A stretch of DNA of 64,000 nucleotides from contig NZ_BOQE01000001.1 of NCBI RefSeq assembly GCF_023705585.1, forward strand, positions 3,318,710 through 3,382,709. The letters run 5' to 3'. The DNA comes from Collibacillus ludicampi (GTDB lineage Bacteria; Bacillota; Bacilli; Tumebacillales; BOQE01). A model generated the notes under the pieces. It was not told where the DNA came from. It was given only the letters and a program-made list of their open reading frames with translations, and made no database searches. Both the position numbers and the translations under genes were made by a program. Positions 53,603 through 63,244 of this stretch are shown here, in pieces; position 1 is the first letter of the stretch; each line of letters starts with the position of its first letter.

Positions 53603-54076
53603 GTGGGCTTGTTTGACAGCATGAATATCAGTGCATCGGGTCTGACCGCCGAGCGGCTGAGGATGGATGTGATCGCGAACAATATCGCGAACGCGAATAC
53701 CACGAGAGCAAGAATTGTAAATGGAATCTCTGTACCTTATCAGCGTCAACTCGTGTCTTTTTCCGCCGCAAACGATACGAGTTTTTCGACGTACCTTGAT
53801 ACGGAAATCAACCAATTCAGCGGGAAAGGAGTACGTGTTTCCTCCATCGAGAGCGATCAGGTGAATCCGTATAAATTGGTATATGATCCTTCTCATCCCG
53901 ATGCCATCAAAGACCCGAACAGTCCGATGTACGGGTATGTGCGCTATCCCAATGTGGATGTTGCCACGGAAATGGTCGATTTGATTTCCGCTTCAAGAAG
54001 CTATGAAGCAAACGTGACGGCCATCAATGCGGAGAAAAGTATGGCGATGAAAGCATTGGAAATCGGTCGAGGTTAA
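53603..54076 (+). CDS. flgC: Flagellar basal-body rod protein FlgC
   Basis: 157 residues from GTG 53603, with GGGAG upstream, overlapping nothing but only two bases after flg[35 protein letters not shown]-like rod motif and [20 protein letters not shown], then [20 protein letters not shown]. Proximal rod component. Confidence 0.95.
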   Translation: MGLFDSMNISASGLTAERLRMDVIANNIANANTTRARIVNGISVPYQRQLVSFSAANDTSFSTYLDTEINQFSGKGVRVSSIESDQVNPYKLVYDPSHPDAIKDPNSPMYGYVRYPNVDVATEMVDLISASRSYEANVTAINAEKSMAMKALEIGRG

Positions 54077-54226
54077 TCGTCTGTTTACATAGGTGGATCG
54101 GACAACGTCGCGCGATTCGAGGAGCGGAATGATCGGTGTGGCAACGCGACAATGAAATCGGACGGCCAAGTTTATTAGATTGATAGTAAGACGCGAGAAG
54201 AACGAGAAGAAGGAGTTTGGTTAAAA

Positions 54227-54541
54227 ATGATTGTTCCAGTCACAGCAGCGTTGAATCCCGTTTCTTCACTTGCGTCCGGAGACCCTACTTCTCTTTCTGG
54301 CACAGAATCTTCTCAAGGGCAACCTTCTTTTTCCGAAGTTTTGGGACGGGCACTCGATGAAGTCAACCGTATGGAAATGGACGCGAATCATAAGGCTGAA
54401 CGTATGGCGGCCGGTCTGGAGCCTGACTTTCACACCGTGATGATAGCGGCCGAGAAAGCCGATCTGGCGTTTCAATTGACGGTTCAAGTGCGAAATAAAG
54501 TTTTGGATGCATACCAGGAAATCATGCGCATGCAAGTGTAA
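54227..54541 (+). CDS. fliE: Flagellar hook-basal body protein FliE
   Basis: 104 residues, GAAGGAG site. FSEVLGRALDEVNRMEMDAN, HTVMIAAEKADLAFQLTVQV and NKVLDAYQEIMRMQV are the family core. It links the MS ring to the rod. A 150-base gap separates it from flgC, with no gene. Confidence 0.94.
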   Translation: MIVPVTAALNPVSSLASGDPTSLSGTESSQGQPSFSEVLGRALDEVNRMEMDANHKAERMAAGLEPDFHTVMIAAEKADLAFQLTVQVRNKVLDAYQEIMRMQV

Positions 54542-54571
54542 TGGGCGGAGCAAGGATGACGGGGTGAAAAT

Positions 54572-56098
54572 GTGAATCAGCAAATCAAAGCGTTGTTAGA
54601 AAAACTGTCAGGTCGCTGGCAGCAACTAGAATCGAGACAAAAGCGCAATCTTGCGCTTGCCTCTCTTTTCTTTCTCCTCTCTGTCGGGGTATTGAGCTGG
54701 TATGCGCTGCGGCCCAATTATGTGGTGGTATTTAAAGATTTGGACGACAGTACGAGCGGTGAAGTGAGCACAAAGCTGGATGAACTGAAAATCCCTTATC
54801 AATTAAGCGGAAACACCATTAAAGTGCCGGAAGAGTATGCGGACAAGGCGCGTGTACAACTCGCCATGAACGGACTCCCCAAATCGGGGAATATCAGCTA
54901 TAACGATCTCTTTAACAATGGCAATCTGGGCGGCTTAACGGAAAATGAGTTCAATGTGAAATATTTGGCCGCGTTGCAAGGAAGCATTGCCAACACGATC
55001 AAGAGCATCGACGGAGTCAAAAATGCTCAAGTCTTGATCGTGATGCCCGAGAAAAAATTGTTCGTTGAACAGTCCACCCAAGATGCCAAGGCGTCTGTCA
55101 TGCTGGAACTACAGCCAGGCACGTCCTTTACGTCAAAACAGGTAGCGGGGATTCAACAACTTGTTTCGCACTCGGTTCCAGGGCTGAAAGCGGAGAACGT
55201 AACGGTTGTTGACCAGAAAGGCATTCGCATGGATGGCGTCGAAGATTCGGCGGATGGAGACGGCTTGGGGGCAGAAGCCAACAGGCAGCTGCAGATCCGC
55301 CATCAAGTGGAAGATGACATGGCGAAACGGTTGCGCAACGCACTCGAGAGGATGGTCGGGGTTGGAAACGTTGATGTGGTCGTGAATGCAGATATCTCCT
55401 TCGACCAGACGAAGACGGACGAAACCACGTACAGCAGCCCGATTCAAGGCTCCGATAGGGGGATCGTCGTTTCCGAACAGAAGACGCAGGAGAGCACGCA
55501 AGGGGTTTCCGGTGTAGGTGGCTCACCGACAACAATCGATCCCAATATTAATGTCAAAGGACAATCACAAAACACGTCCACGTCAGACAAACGTTCGCAA
55601 ACCACCAATTACGAAGTGAACAAGAAACAGACGGAGACGATCGGCCAACCGTTCAAAGTGAATCGCTACGCTGTTTCCGTTCTGGTCAACGGACAACCGA
55701 ACACGCAAACGGAAGCGGCGATCAAGGACTACGTCGCTACTGTGACAGCAGGACCGTCCGATAACGGCAAGAATCCAAATGTATCGGTAGCATGGAGCAC
55801 GTATCAACCGCCGAATCCATTTCAGCAACAAGCGTTTTATCAGAACCCGTGGTTCATCGGCGGGGCGGCTGTCGGCGTACTGTTGCTCGGAGGCGGAGCG
55901 ATTGCTCTTGCACGCAGGAAGAAAGAGCAGCCATCGGTGGAGCCCGTTCTGGATCTATCAGTACAGGAAACACCGGGGATTCCGAAAATGGAAATCGAAA
56001 CGGAACATCAGAAGATGAAAAAGCAGATCGAAAAGGTTGCACAACAACGGCCGGATGAATTCGTTCAATTGTTACGCACTTGGTTGGTGGACGAATAG
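54572..56098 (+). CDS. fliF: Flagellar MS-ring protein FliF
   Basis: 508 residues, GTG after GGGGTGA. Membrane helix 1 near residue 30 (LALASLFFLLSVGVLSWYAL) and helix 2 near 435 (FIGGAAVGVLLLGGGAIALA). Periplasmic-side ring-building motifs DLDDSTSGEVSTKLDELKIP, LFNNGNLGGLTENEFNVKYL, and PEKKLFVEQSTQDAKASVML; the FliG-binding C-terminal tail QRPDEFVQLLRTWLVDE. It forms the ring on which the motor is assembled. Confidence 0.95.
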   Translation: MNQQIKALLEKLSGRWQQLESRQKRNLALASLFFLLSVGVLSWYALRPNYVVVFKDLDDSTSGEVSTKLDELKIPYQLSGNTIKVPEEYADKARVQLAMNGLPKSGNISYNDLFNNGNLGGLTENEFNVKYLAALQGSIANTIKSIDGVKNAQVLIVMPEKKLFVEQSTQDAKASVMLELQPGTSFTSKQVAGIQQLVSHSVPGLKAENVTVVDQKGIRMDGVEDSADGDGLGAEANRQLQIRHQVEDDMAKRLRNALERMVGVGNVDVVVNADISFDQTKTDETTYSSPIQGSDRGIVVSEQKTQESTQGVSGVGGSPTTIDPNINVKGQSQNTSTSDKRSQTTNYEVNKKQTETIGQPFKVNRYAVSVLVNGQPNTQTEAAIKDYVATVTAGPSDNGKNPNVSVAWSTYQPPNPFQQQAFYQNPWFIGGAAVGVLLLGGGAIALARRKKEQPSVEPVLDLSVQETPGIPKMEIETEHQKMKKQIEKVAQQRPDEFVQLLRTWLVDE

Positions 56099-56110
56099 GG
56101 GTGATACGGT

Positions 56111-57121
56111 TTGGCGCGAACAAAGAAATTGTCTGGCAGACAGAAGGCGGCGATTCTTCTCATATCATTGGGCCCTGAAATGTCAGCGAAAATCTTTAAA
56201 CATTTACGTGAAGACGAAATCGAACAACTGACTCTGGAAATTGCAAATGTGCGCAAGATCGAAGCTGAACAGAAGGAAGAGGTAATCGAAGAGTTTCACC
56301 AGATTTGTGTTGCGCAGGAGTATATTTCTAAAGGCGGTATCGATTATGCGAAAGAAATTTTGGAAAAAGCGCTGGGTCCCCAAAAAGCGATCGATATCAT
56401 AAACCGCTTAACAGCCTCTCTCCAAGTGCGTCCTTTCGATTTTGCGCGCAAAGCGGATCCGAAACAGATTTTGAACTTTATTCAGAATGAACATCCGCAG
56501 ACGATTGCGCTCGTTTTATCGTATCTGGAACCTCAACAGGCGGCCATGATACTGTCGGCATTGCCGCATGAGATGCAAGCGGATATCGCAAGGCGTATCG
56601 CCATTATGGATCAGACGTCTCCAGAGATTATCAGTCAGGTGGAGCGTGTTTTGGAGAATAAACTGTCACAAATGGCTGTGCATGAATTCTCGAACGTTGG
56701 CGGTATTGATTCGCTGGTTCAAGTCTTGAACGGTGTGGATCGCACAACGGAAAAAACCATTCTGGAAACACTGGGATTACAGGATCCCGAATTGGCGGAA
56801 GAGATCAAGAAGCGGATGTTCGTCTTCGAAGATATCGTTATGCTTGACAATCGGGCGATTCAGCGTGTGATTCGCGAAGTTGATACGAGCGATCTGGCTC
56901 TCGCATTGAAAGTGTCCAGTGAAGAGGTGCGTGAAGTCGTGTTTCACAACATGTCAAAACGCATGGTGGAAACGTTTAAACAGGATATGGAACTGATGGG
57001 TCCTGTACGCCTGCGTGATGTTGAAGAAGCGCAACAACGGATCGTATCGATCATCCGTCGATTGGAGGATAGCGGAGAAATCGTGATATCCCGTGGTGGA
57101 GGAGACGATATCATTGTCTAG
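56111..57121 (+). CDS. fliG: Flagellar motor switch protein FliG
   Basis: 336 residues from TTG 56111 (GGGGTGA site). LSGRQKAAILLISLGPEMSA, NEHPQTIALVLSYLEPQQAA and the C-terminal torque helix MFVFEDIVMLDNRAIQRVIR with charged residues. It couples stator movement to rotation. fliH overlaps its last eight bases. Confidence 0.95.
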   Translation: MARTKKLSGRQKAAILLISLGPEMSAKIFKHLREDEIEQLTLEIANVRKIEAEQKEEVIEEFHQICVAQEYISKGGIDYAKEILEKALGPQKAIDIINRLTASLQVRPFDFARKADPKQILNFIQNEHPQTIALVLSYLEPQQAAMILSALPHEMQADIARRIAIMDQTSPEIISQVERVLENKLSQMAVHEFSNVGGIDSLVQVLNGVDRTTEKTILETLGLQDPELAEEIKKRMFVFEDIVMLDNRAIQRVIREVDTSDLALALKVSSEEVREVVFHNMSKRMVETFKQDMELMGPVRLRDVEEAQQRIVSIIRRLEDSGEIVISRGGGDDIIV

Positions 57122-57944
57122 AGTGCTCAAAGTACATCGCACAGCCGTTTGCGACGAACGGGTCATTATGCCTGAACCGCTCAGGATACAAGCGGGGATG
57201 TCCGTTCAAGATACGGCAGAAGCGGAAGCGCAAATGCTGCAACAAAAGATCGAGCAAACGCTATGGGATGCGGAGAAGACGCGTCTGCAAGCGAAGGAAG
57301 AAGCGGCGCGTATCGTCGCCGAAGCGAAAGAGCAAAGTGATCTTCTTGTACAGGAATCGAGGGAACGCGCAAGCCAATTAATAGAAGATGAGAAAATGCG
57401 CGGATACCAAGAAGGATATCAATCGGGAAGGGAAGATGCACGTAAGGAATACGCTTCGATTTTGGCTCAGGCTCGCGATATCGTCCGACAGGCCTATGAT
57501 GAGAGGAAGAACATCATACAGCAATCCGAATCATTGATTGTCGAACTGGCGATTTCCATCGCAGAAAAAATTATGCGGAAAAAATGGGAAGAAGATCGCT
57601 CGTACGTGCTTTCGATCGTGAAGGAGGCTTGCAATTACATACAGGGCGCTAAGCGAGTAGAAATACGGGTTCATCCGGAGGATTACCCACTTGTCAAACA
57701 GGAACAAGATCAAATAAACCAATCATGCTTGCATACGTCTGAATGGATCGTTATCCCCGATTTACACGTGCAAGCGGGAGGGTGCGTGATTCACACGGAA
57801 AAAGGAACGGTCGATGCGAGACTGGACACGCAACTCAATGAGCTCAAGAATGCCTTACGGGAAGCAGCAGGTGTTTGTATACATGATGAGCAAACTGGAT
57901 CTGTACAAGAATGTCATCAAGCGGACGAAAACGATGCGTCTTAA
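57114..57944 (+). CDS. fliH: Flagellar export regulator FliH
   Basis: 276 residues from TTG 57114 (GGTGGAGGAG site), whose first bases overlap fliG. Start LSRVLKVHRTAV as in other FliH, a long Glu/Ala-rich coiled coil (AEAQMLQQKIEQTLWDAEKT), and the C-terminal V1/Vma-like part LIVELAISIAEKIMRKKWEE. It binds FliI and directs export. The fliI start lies inside its end. Confidence 0.9.
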   Translation: MSRVLKVHRTAVCDERVIMPEPLRIQAGMSVQDTAEAEAQMLQQKIEQTLWDAEKTRLQAKEEAARIVAEAKEQSDLLVQESRERASQLIEDEKMRGYQEGYQSGREDARKEYASILAQARDIVRQAYDERKNIIQQSESLIVELAISIAEKIMRKKWEEDRSYVLSIVKEACNYIQGAKRVEIRVHPEDYPLVKQEQDQINQSCLHTSEWIVIPDLHVQAGGCVIHTEKGTVDARLDTQLNELKNALREAAGVCIHDEQTGSVQECHQADENDAS

Positions 57945-59205
57945 TGGAGTTGTGACGCGTGTGGTGGGATTGATGATCGAATCATGCGGCCCAGTTGCGA
58001 AAGTGGGGGATATCTGTTTGATTCAAGGACGGAATCAAGCAGAGAAAAAAATGGCTGAAGTCGTAGGCTTTGATGAAGAACGCTTGCTTTTGATGCCGCT
58101 CGGCGAATTGGGCTCGATCGCGCCCGGTAGCGAAGTGATTGCCACTGGCGATCCGTTGCGTGTACCTGTCGGTAACAAACTTCTCGGACGGGTTCTCGAC
58201 GGTCTCGGCCGTCCCATTGATGGACGAGGACCGCTGATGCATGTTGAAGAGTTTCCCACGGTGAACGAGCCTCCGAATCCCTTGACCCGACCGAGAATTT
58301 CTCAACCTCTCAGTGTGGGTGTCAAATGTATTGACGGACTGCTTACGATTGGCCGTGGACAGAGAGTTGGGATTTTTGCGGGATCGGGTGTGGGAAAAAG
58401 TACATTGCTCGGAATGATCGCCCGAAATACGTCGGCTGACGTGAATGTCATCGCTCTGATTGGGGAACGCGGTCGCGAGGTTCGAGATTTTCTTGAACGG
58501 GACTTGGGGGAAGAAGGACTCGCTCGTTCTGTCGTGGTTGTAGCAACATCTGATCAACCTCCGCTGGTTCGTATAAAAGGAGCGCTCGTAGCGACATCGA
58601 TCGCCGAGTGGTTTCGTTTACAGGGGAAAAATGTTAATCTGATGATGGATTCCGTGACCCGCTTTGCCATGGCGCAACGCGAAGTGGGACTTGCTGTCGG
58701 AGAACCCCCGGCTACACGCGGATATACGCCTTCCGTTTTCGCTTTATTGCCTCGCTTGTTGGAACGTGCCGGAACCGATTCGAGAGGTACGATCACCGGA
58801 TTCTATACGGTACTTGTAGACGGAGATGATATGAACGAGCCGATAGCCGATACGGTTCGCGGGATTCTTGACGGACATATCGTCCTCTCCCGTTCATTGG
58901 CAAACAAGGGGCGTTATCCGGCGATCGATGTGATGGCGAGTGTCAGCCGTGTGATGGATGAATTGGCCGATACCGATCATCGTCACGCTGCCCATATGGT
59001 CAAACGGTTATCAGCGATCTATAAAGAAGCGGAAGATTTGATTCATATCGGAGCATACCAACGTGGAAGCAACGCGTTAATCGATAAAGCGATTGAATAT
59101 TATCCCGCGATCGAATCGTATATACAGCAAGGAATCAATGAACGTTGGGATTTTGATTCTGCTGTTCAAACCCTCATCTCGCAGTTTGGAGGCTTGACCT
59201 TATGA
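57883..59205 (+). CDS. fliI: Flagellum-specific ATPase FliI
   Basis: 440 residues from ATG 57883 (GCAGGTG site), within the fliH 3' end. Walker A GIFAGSGVGKSTLLGMIARN, Walker B VNLMMDSVTRFAMAQREVGL, the GEPPATRGYTPSVFALLPRL loop and YPAIDVMASVSRVMDELADT. It is the export ATPase, F1-beta-like. TTG or ATG starts further upstream would overlap fliH more. Confidence 0.96.
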   Translation: MMSKLDLYKNVIKRTKTMRLNGVVTRVVGLMIESCGPVAKVGDICLIQGRNQAEKKMAEVVGFDEERLLLMPLGELGSIAPGSEVIATGDPLRVPVGNKLLGRVLDGLGRPIDGRGPLMHVEEFPTVNEPPNPLTRPRISQPLSVGVKCIDGLLTIGRGQRVGIFAGSGVGKSTLLGMIARNTSADVNVIALIGERGREVRDFLERDLGEEGLARSVVVVATSDQPPLVRIKGALVATSIAEWFRLQGKNVNLMMDSVTRFAMAQREVGLAVGEPPATRGYTPSVFALLPRLLERAGTDSRGTITGFYTVLVDGDDMNEPIADTVRGILDGHIVLSRSLANKGRYPAIDVMASVSRVMDELADTDHRHAAHMVKRLSAIYKEAEDLIHIGAYQRGSNALIDKAIEYYPAIESYIQQGINERWDFDSAVQTLISQFGGLTL

Positions 59206-59654
59206 GCATGACACTCAAGTCCGTCAAGAAGATTACGGAACTGAAACAGCGTTTATTGACGCAGGTGGAAGCAGAGTATGCCGAGTTGAAACAGCAAGAG
59301 GCGGAAGCGCTTGCGATGCTTGAACAAATGTGCCAAGAGCGAGAGCGATGCCGCAAGTTGATCGATGAGTGCTGGAAAGAAACAGCGCCAGTTTCCCGCA
59401 TCCTTGAATGGGAGTCCTACCTCAACAGACTGGCAGAGCAAATTCAGACACAGGAAGCTAAAGTATATGCACTTTCCTTAGAGAAACAAAAGAAATTTGA
59501 GACGCTTAAGTCGTACCACATGGAGGAACGCAAGTGGGAATGTTATCTGGAAAAACGCCAGGAGGAACAAACGGTTGCCATGCGTCTTCTTGAACAGAAG
59601 GTTATGGATGATCTTGCGCTTACAAACTATCGCTCTCATCTCAAGCGGGGGTGA
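59202..59654 (+). CDS. fliJ: Flagellar export chaperone FliJ
   Basis: 150 residues; ATGA overlap with fliI. Almost entirely coiled coil (KKITELKQRLLTQVEAEYAE, ESYLNRLAEQIQTQEAKVYA), with the usual FliJ tail SHLKRG. It works with FliI in cargo export. Confidence 0.88.
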   Translation: MSMTLKSVKKITELKQRLLTQVEAEYAELKQQEAEALAMLEQMCQERERCRKLIDECWKETAPVSRILEWESYLNRLAEQIQTQEAKVYALSLEKQKKFETLKSYHMEERKWECYLEKRQEEQTVAMRLLEQKVMDDLALTNYRSHLKRG

Positions 59655-59658
59655 GTGA

Positions 59659-60225
59659 GTGGCTAAAGAGAATTCTTACAGCAAAACAGAGTGGATCCTT
59701 TATATCATAATTCTCCCTTTCATTTTTACGATTATCCTTGCATTCTTGATTTTACAATTCATCGGTTACAACATCGCCGACAAAGTGACAGGCTATTTTA
59801 AACAGATACCCGTGGTGAAAAATGCCGTGTCATCAACAAAAGACGCGAATTCCGGTACACAGAGCAGTGAAGTTCGCCAGTTGGAAAAACAAATGAACGA
59901 ATTGAATCTACAGGTCAGCGAGTTACAGAAACTTCGCGACAGTCTATTGAAAAGTCAAGAGCAGAAGGACGCGTTGATCAGTCAATTGAGAAATCAGATT
60001 TTTACATTGCAAAAACAGCTTGATGACAAGAAAGCTGAAGAAGATAAACAAAAAGCCGATGCGGCGCTCTATGAGGACATGTCCCCGGGCAAAGCGGCGG
60101 CGATCCTTGAAGCGATGCCCAATGAACAGGCCAGGAACATTTTGAATCATCTTTCTACAGACGCGAAAGCGGCGATCTTGGAAAAGATGGATCCCAAGAA
60201 AGTTCTGCAACTCGTATCGCAATAA
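59659..60225 (+). CDS. MotE/YlxF-like flagellar protein
   Basis: 188 residues, GTG after CGGGGGTGAG. One membrane helix (WILYIIILPFIFTIILAFLI), a coiled coil (QLEKQMNELNLQVSELQKLR) and a C-terminal MgtE-N domain: LYEDMSPGKAAAILEAMPNE and HLSTDAKAAILEKMDPKKVL. This is the layout of YlxF in B. subtilis and MotE chaperones elsewhere, which help stator assembly. It sits between fliJ and fliK, the usual place. Confidence 0.88.
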   Translation: MAKENSYSKTEWILYIIILPFIFTIILAFLILQFIGYNIADKVTGYFKQIPVVKNAVSSTKDANSGTQSSEVRQLEKQMNELNLQVSELQKLRDSLLKSQEQKDALISQLRNQIFTLQKQLDDKKAEEDKQKADAALYEDMSPGKAAAILEAMPNEQARNILNHLSTDAKAAILEKMDPKKVLQLVSQ

Positions 60226-60269
60226 TCTTTTTGGGACTGCAAACAGCAACATGAAAGGAGGTGAACAGG

Positions 60270-61601
60270 ATGGTTGGAAATGTACAGATGATTTTTGCAC
60301 AGAATCATACCTTATTTCAAGGCGTTTCCGATGGCGAAGCGAATGATTATTCGTCATTCGCATCGATTTTGCAAACGATTCCCTTTCCAAAGACGCGAAA
60401 AACAAGTGGAAGCGAGCAACCATCAGATCCCATGCTGTCGGAGTTGTTAAACTTGCTTGCATCATTCGCAAACATAGTTCAGAAGCAGGACTTGCCGCTC
60501 CCTCATGCAACGGGTGAGGCGGAAACTTCTCTCCCTCCTTCAAAAGTGAATGATCATCCTGTCTTTGCTTCCATGTTGAATCTTGTAAACAACCTGACGG
60601 AGACGCAGAAGCGAGATTTATTTCGTCTACTAAACAATTACGATAGGAATGGTCAAAATCTGACCGTTGACGCGAAAACTGTTTTGCAATCTTTCCAGAT
60701 GCGCGAAGGTATCCCACAGGAAATGGACGACAAGAAGTTGCAGGAGCTTTTGCGAATCTGGATACAAGAGGGAGTAAAGGATGAGAAAGATCAACTAAAC
60801 ACGCATATTGCTAACCCGTCTCTGCCGACAGCCCAACTCAGCAAGAGAGTGCCAGTGTTTGTCTCCCAGCCACTCGTTCAAGAGACTGTATTTCAGCCTG
60901 GGGAAGTTACGAGTACGAATCAAAGCGTTTCAATAAAATTTGAGAAGATACAAGCGGTGAATGATTCGCGGTCTGTTTCTTTAGTAGGAAATGACTTGCC
61001 GGATCAGAACATGCGCAAGAGCGAATCACCGATTCAAGCGCGTAACATCCCGGAGGGGATCCTTTTCGGTCATGTGGAGAATGGGCCGTTCAGCAAAATG
61101 GACAACTCCAAGATGGAAATCTATCCAGTGAACGCTTCCCGTTTCGACACAGACTTTTCGATCCATCTGATCAAACGGGCGGAACTCATACAAAAGGACG
61201 GCATCAGTACTTATAAGGTTACGCTCATTCCGCAAGGCTTGGGAGAGATTCATGTTCAGGTCACAAAGAATGCAGATTCCCAACTTACATTGCTCCTGTC
61301 CGCCGATTCACCGGCTGCGAAACACTTGTTGGATACACACTTGCTTGCAATGCGTGCTCAACTGGAGCAGCAAGGTTTGCCCGTGAATGAAGTGAAAGTC
61401 GTTCCTTCTTCACAATTTCACCTAGGGACTGACAGCGGCATGTTTCAGCAAAGGGGACAACGGGAACGGGGAGATTCTTTGTCTGGAAGAGTGCAACGCC
61501 GTTCCTACGCAATAGAAGGAGCCGAGTATGAAACGATGGTGGCGTCAAACATCACAAATGTTTCCAATTCTAGGGATTCGGGAATCGATTATATCGCATA
61601 A
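60270..61601 (+). CDS. fliK: Flagellar hook-length control protein FliK
   Basis: 443 residues from ATG 60270, after AAAGGAGGTG. The N-terminal 250 residues are low in conserved motifs, as in the family. The C-terminal Flg_hook domain is clear: GISTYKVTLIPQGLGEIHVQ, LLLSADSPAAKHLLDTHLLA and LEQQGLPVNEVKVV. It measures hook length and switches export specificity. Confidence 0.9.
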   Translation: MVGNVQMIFAQNHTLFQGVSDGEANDYSSFASILQTIPFPKTRKTSGSEQPSDPMLSELLNLLASFANIVQKQDLPLPHATGEAETSLPPSKVNDHPVFASMLNLVNNLTETQKRDLFRLLNNYDRNGQNLTVDAKTVLQSFQMREGIPQEMDDKKLQELLRIWIQEGVKDEKDQLNTHIANPSLPTAQLSKRVPVFVSQPLVQETVFQPGEVTSTNQSVSIKFEKIQAVNDSRSVSLVGNDLPDQNMRKSESPIQARNIPEGILFGHVENGPFSKMDNSKMEIYPVNASRFDTDFSIHLIKRAELIQKDGISTYKVTLIPQGLGEIHVQVTKNADSQLTLLLSADSPAAKHLLDTHLLAMRAQLEQQGLPVNEVKVVPSSQFHLGTDSGMFQQRGQRERGDSLSGRVQRRSYAIEGAEYETMVASNITNVSNSRDSGIDYIA

Positions 61602-61616
61602 GGAGTTGTTTGCTGC

Positions 61617-62036
61617 ATGAGTAATATCACATGGTCTCCTGTGTCGCAATCGCAATCAACAAGTTCATCTTCGACATCAACTGCGCCGAAGAAAGATCTA
61701 GACAAAGATGCGTTTCTCAAACTGCTAGTAACGCAATTACAGACACAGGATCCTCTTCAACCTACTGATAATACGCAATTTATTTCGCAACTGGCCCAGT
61801 TCAGTGCACTTGAACAGATGAATAACGTGGCTAACGAAATGGGGCAAGTGCAAAAGACGAACAGTTTGTCTACAGCTTTTCAACTGATCGGCACTCAGGT
61901 GAAAGTGTCCGATGCGAATGGTCAGACGATTGAGGGCACTGTGACGGGGCTCCAAGTGGTTGATGGTATTGCAAAAGTCTCAATCAACAATCAATTGTTT
62001 GATTTGTCACAGATCGAGTCGGTGGATCGGGCATAG
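61617..62036 (+). CDS. flgD: Flagellar hook capping protein FlgD
   Basis: 139 residues, starting 15 bases after fliK. A Ser/Thr/Gln-rich start, then LDKDAFLKLLVTQLQTQDPL, QPTDNTQFISQLAQFSALEQ and LIGTQVKVSDANGQTIEGTV. It is a short FlgD without the C-terminal Ig-like domains, as in Bacillus. Confidence 0.93.
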   Translation: MSNITWSPVSQSQSTSSSSTSTAPKKDLDKDAFLKLLVTQLQTQDPLQPTDNTQFISQLAQFSALEQMNNVANEMGQVQKTNSLSTAFQLIGTQVKVSDANGQTIEGTVTGLQVVDGIAKVSINNQLFDLSQIESVDRA

Positions 62037-62112
62037 TCGTAAGAAAAAAGCGGTCTATGAAGTATCACTAAAATAAAATTCAATATTAAAAATGAAAGAG
62101 AGGGGCTAAATT

Positions 62113-62913
62113 ATGTTACGTGCAATGTATTCCGCTATTTCAGGAATGCGGGGTTTTCAAACAAAATTAGATGTCATCGGTAACAATATTGCGAATGTAA
62201 ATACACCTGGTTTTAAAGCTGGAAGGGTAATGTTTTCAGATTTATTAAGTCAAACAATTTCAGGTGCATCCGCACCTTCAGCAAATTTAGGAGGAATAAA
62301 CCCCAAACAAGTCGGATTGGGTAGCAAGATTTCTAGCATCGATACAATCTTTACCGACGGAAGTATTCAATCTACATCAAATCCAACTGATCTTGCCATT
62401 CAAGGCAATGGATTTTTTATATTGAAAGATTCGGCTAATAATACTTATTATACAAGATCTGGTAATTTTCAAATTGATAAGAATGGTTACTTAGTCGCTT
62501 CAAACGGTATGTACGTACAAGGTGCGGGTGGAAAAATTCAGATACCTGCAAATGCAACTTCGTTTTCTATTGGAAACGACGGTACAGTCAGTTACATCAG
62601 TAACGGTAATTCAACACCAACAACAATCGATACCATTCAACTAGCCACTTTTTCTAATCCCGCGGGTTTAGAGAAGGTAGGTGATAGTATGTATCAACAA
62701 AGTAATAACTCCGGAACTGCGCAGGTTGGTAACCCTGGAGGAGCAGCGGGACAAGGTACGATTGTTTCAGGTGCACTCGAAATGTCCAACGTCGATTTGG
62801 CGAATGAATTTACGGAAATGATCGTGGCCCAACGCGGCTTCCAGGCAAACTCGCGGATTATCACGACGTCGGATGATATCCTACAAGAGCTTGTCAATCT
62901 GAAGAGAAGCTAA
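62113..62913 (+). CDS. flgE: Flagellar hook protein FlgE (FlgG-like)
   Basis: 266 residues. RAMYSAISGMRGFQTKLDVI, GNNIANVNTPGFKAGRVMFS, STSNPTDLAIQGNGFFILKD and the C-terminal DLANEFTEMIVAQRGFQANS are those of hook/distal rod proteins; a short hook protein of this length stands here in B. subtilis. The gene's first 600 bases are clearly richer in A+T and ATT/AAT/TTA codons than the neighbouring flagellar genes, while its last 150 bases return to the local composition. Confidence 0.93.
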   Translation: MLRAMYSAISGMRGFQTKLDVIGNNIANVNTPGFKAGRVMFSDLLSQTISGASAPSANLGGINPKQVGLGSKISSIDTIFTDGSIQSTSNPTDLAIQGNGFFILKDSANNTYYTRSGNFQIDKNGYLVASNGMYVQGAGGKIQIPANATSFSIGNDGTVSYISNGNSTPTTIDTIQLATFSNPAGLEKVGDSMYQQSNNSGTAQVGNPGGAAGQGTIVSGALEMSNVDLANEFTEMIVAQRGFQANSRIITTSDDILQELVNLKRS

Positions 62914-62964
62914 TGAGATTTTCGCGTAATAACACGGATACATCCGCTTAAGCTAAGACTTTGA

Positions 62965-62999
62965 TGGCAGGTTCGAGCCTGGTTCGCTTGAGCCTGCCA
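62965..62999 (+). other. Intra-operon hairpin between flgE and flbD
   Basis: Stem TGGCAGGTTC / GAGCCTGCCA (one G-U pair) with a 15-base loop. No T-run follows, so it may be a partial terminator or RNA-processing structure lowering downstream expression. Confidence 0.5.
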
Positions 63000-63026
63000 G
63001 CCTTACAGGGAGGTCTGCAATTTCGC

Positions 63027-63242
63027 ATGATCCCGGTCACTCGTTTTAACGGGAGTGAATTTTTCATCAACGCTGTTCTCGTCGAAAGTGTGGAAGCCAC
63101 TCCGGATACTTTGATCACGTTGGTCAACGGAAAGAAACTGGTCGTGAAGGAACCGGTCGAAGTGATACTCGAACGGATCGAAACGTATCACAGAAAGGTG
63201 GGGCTTGTGGCGATTCAAGCGAAACAACTAATGGAGGGGTAG
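63027..63242 (+). CDS. flbD: Flagellar protein FlbD
   Basis: 71 residues from ATG 63027 (AGGGAGGT site). MIPVTRFNGSEFFINAVLVE, ATPDTLITLVNGKKLVVKEP and VEVILERIETYHRKV are the family features (FlbD/SwrD). In B. subtilis SwrD increases motor power. It follows flgE by 113 bases; an in-frame start at 62961 without a ribosome site is unlikely. Confidence 0.9.
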   Translation: MIPVTRFNGSEFFINAVLVESVEATPDTLITLVNGKKLVVKEPVEVILERIETYHRKVGLVAIQAKQLMEG

Positions 63243-63244
63243 GG

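Noticed and set aside
62965-62999. GGTTCGAGCC resembles a tRNA T-arm; possible tRNA fragment or attachment site.
   Set aside because: No acceptor stem, anticodon arm or integrase nearby; the sequence is fully explained by the 10-bp hairpin.
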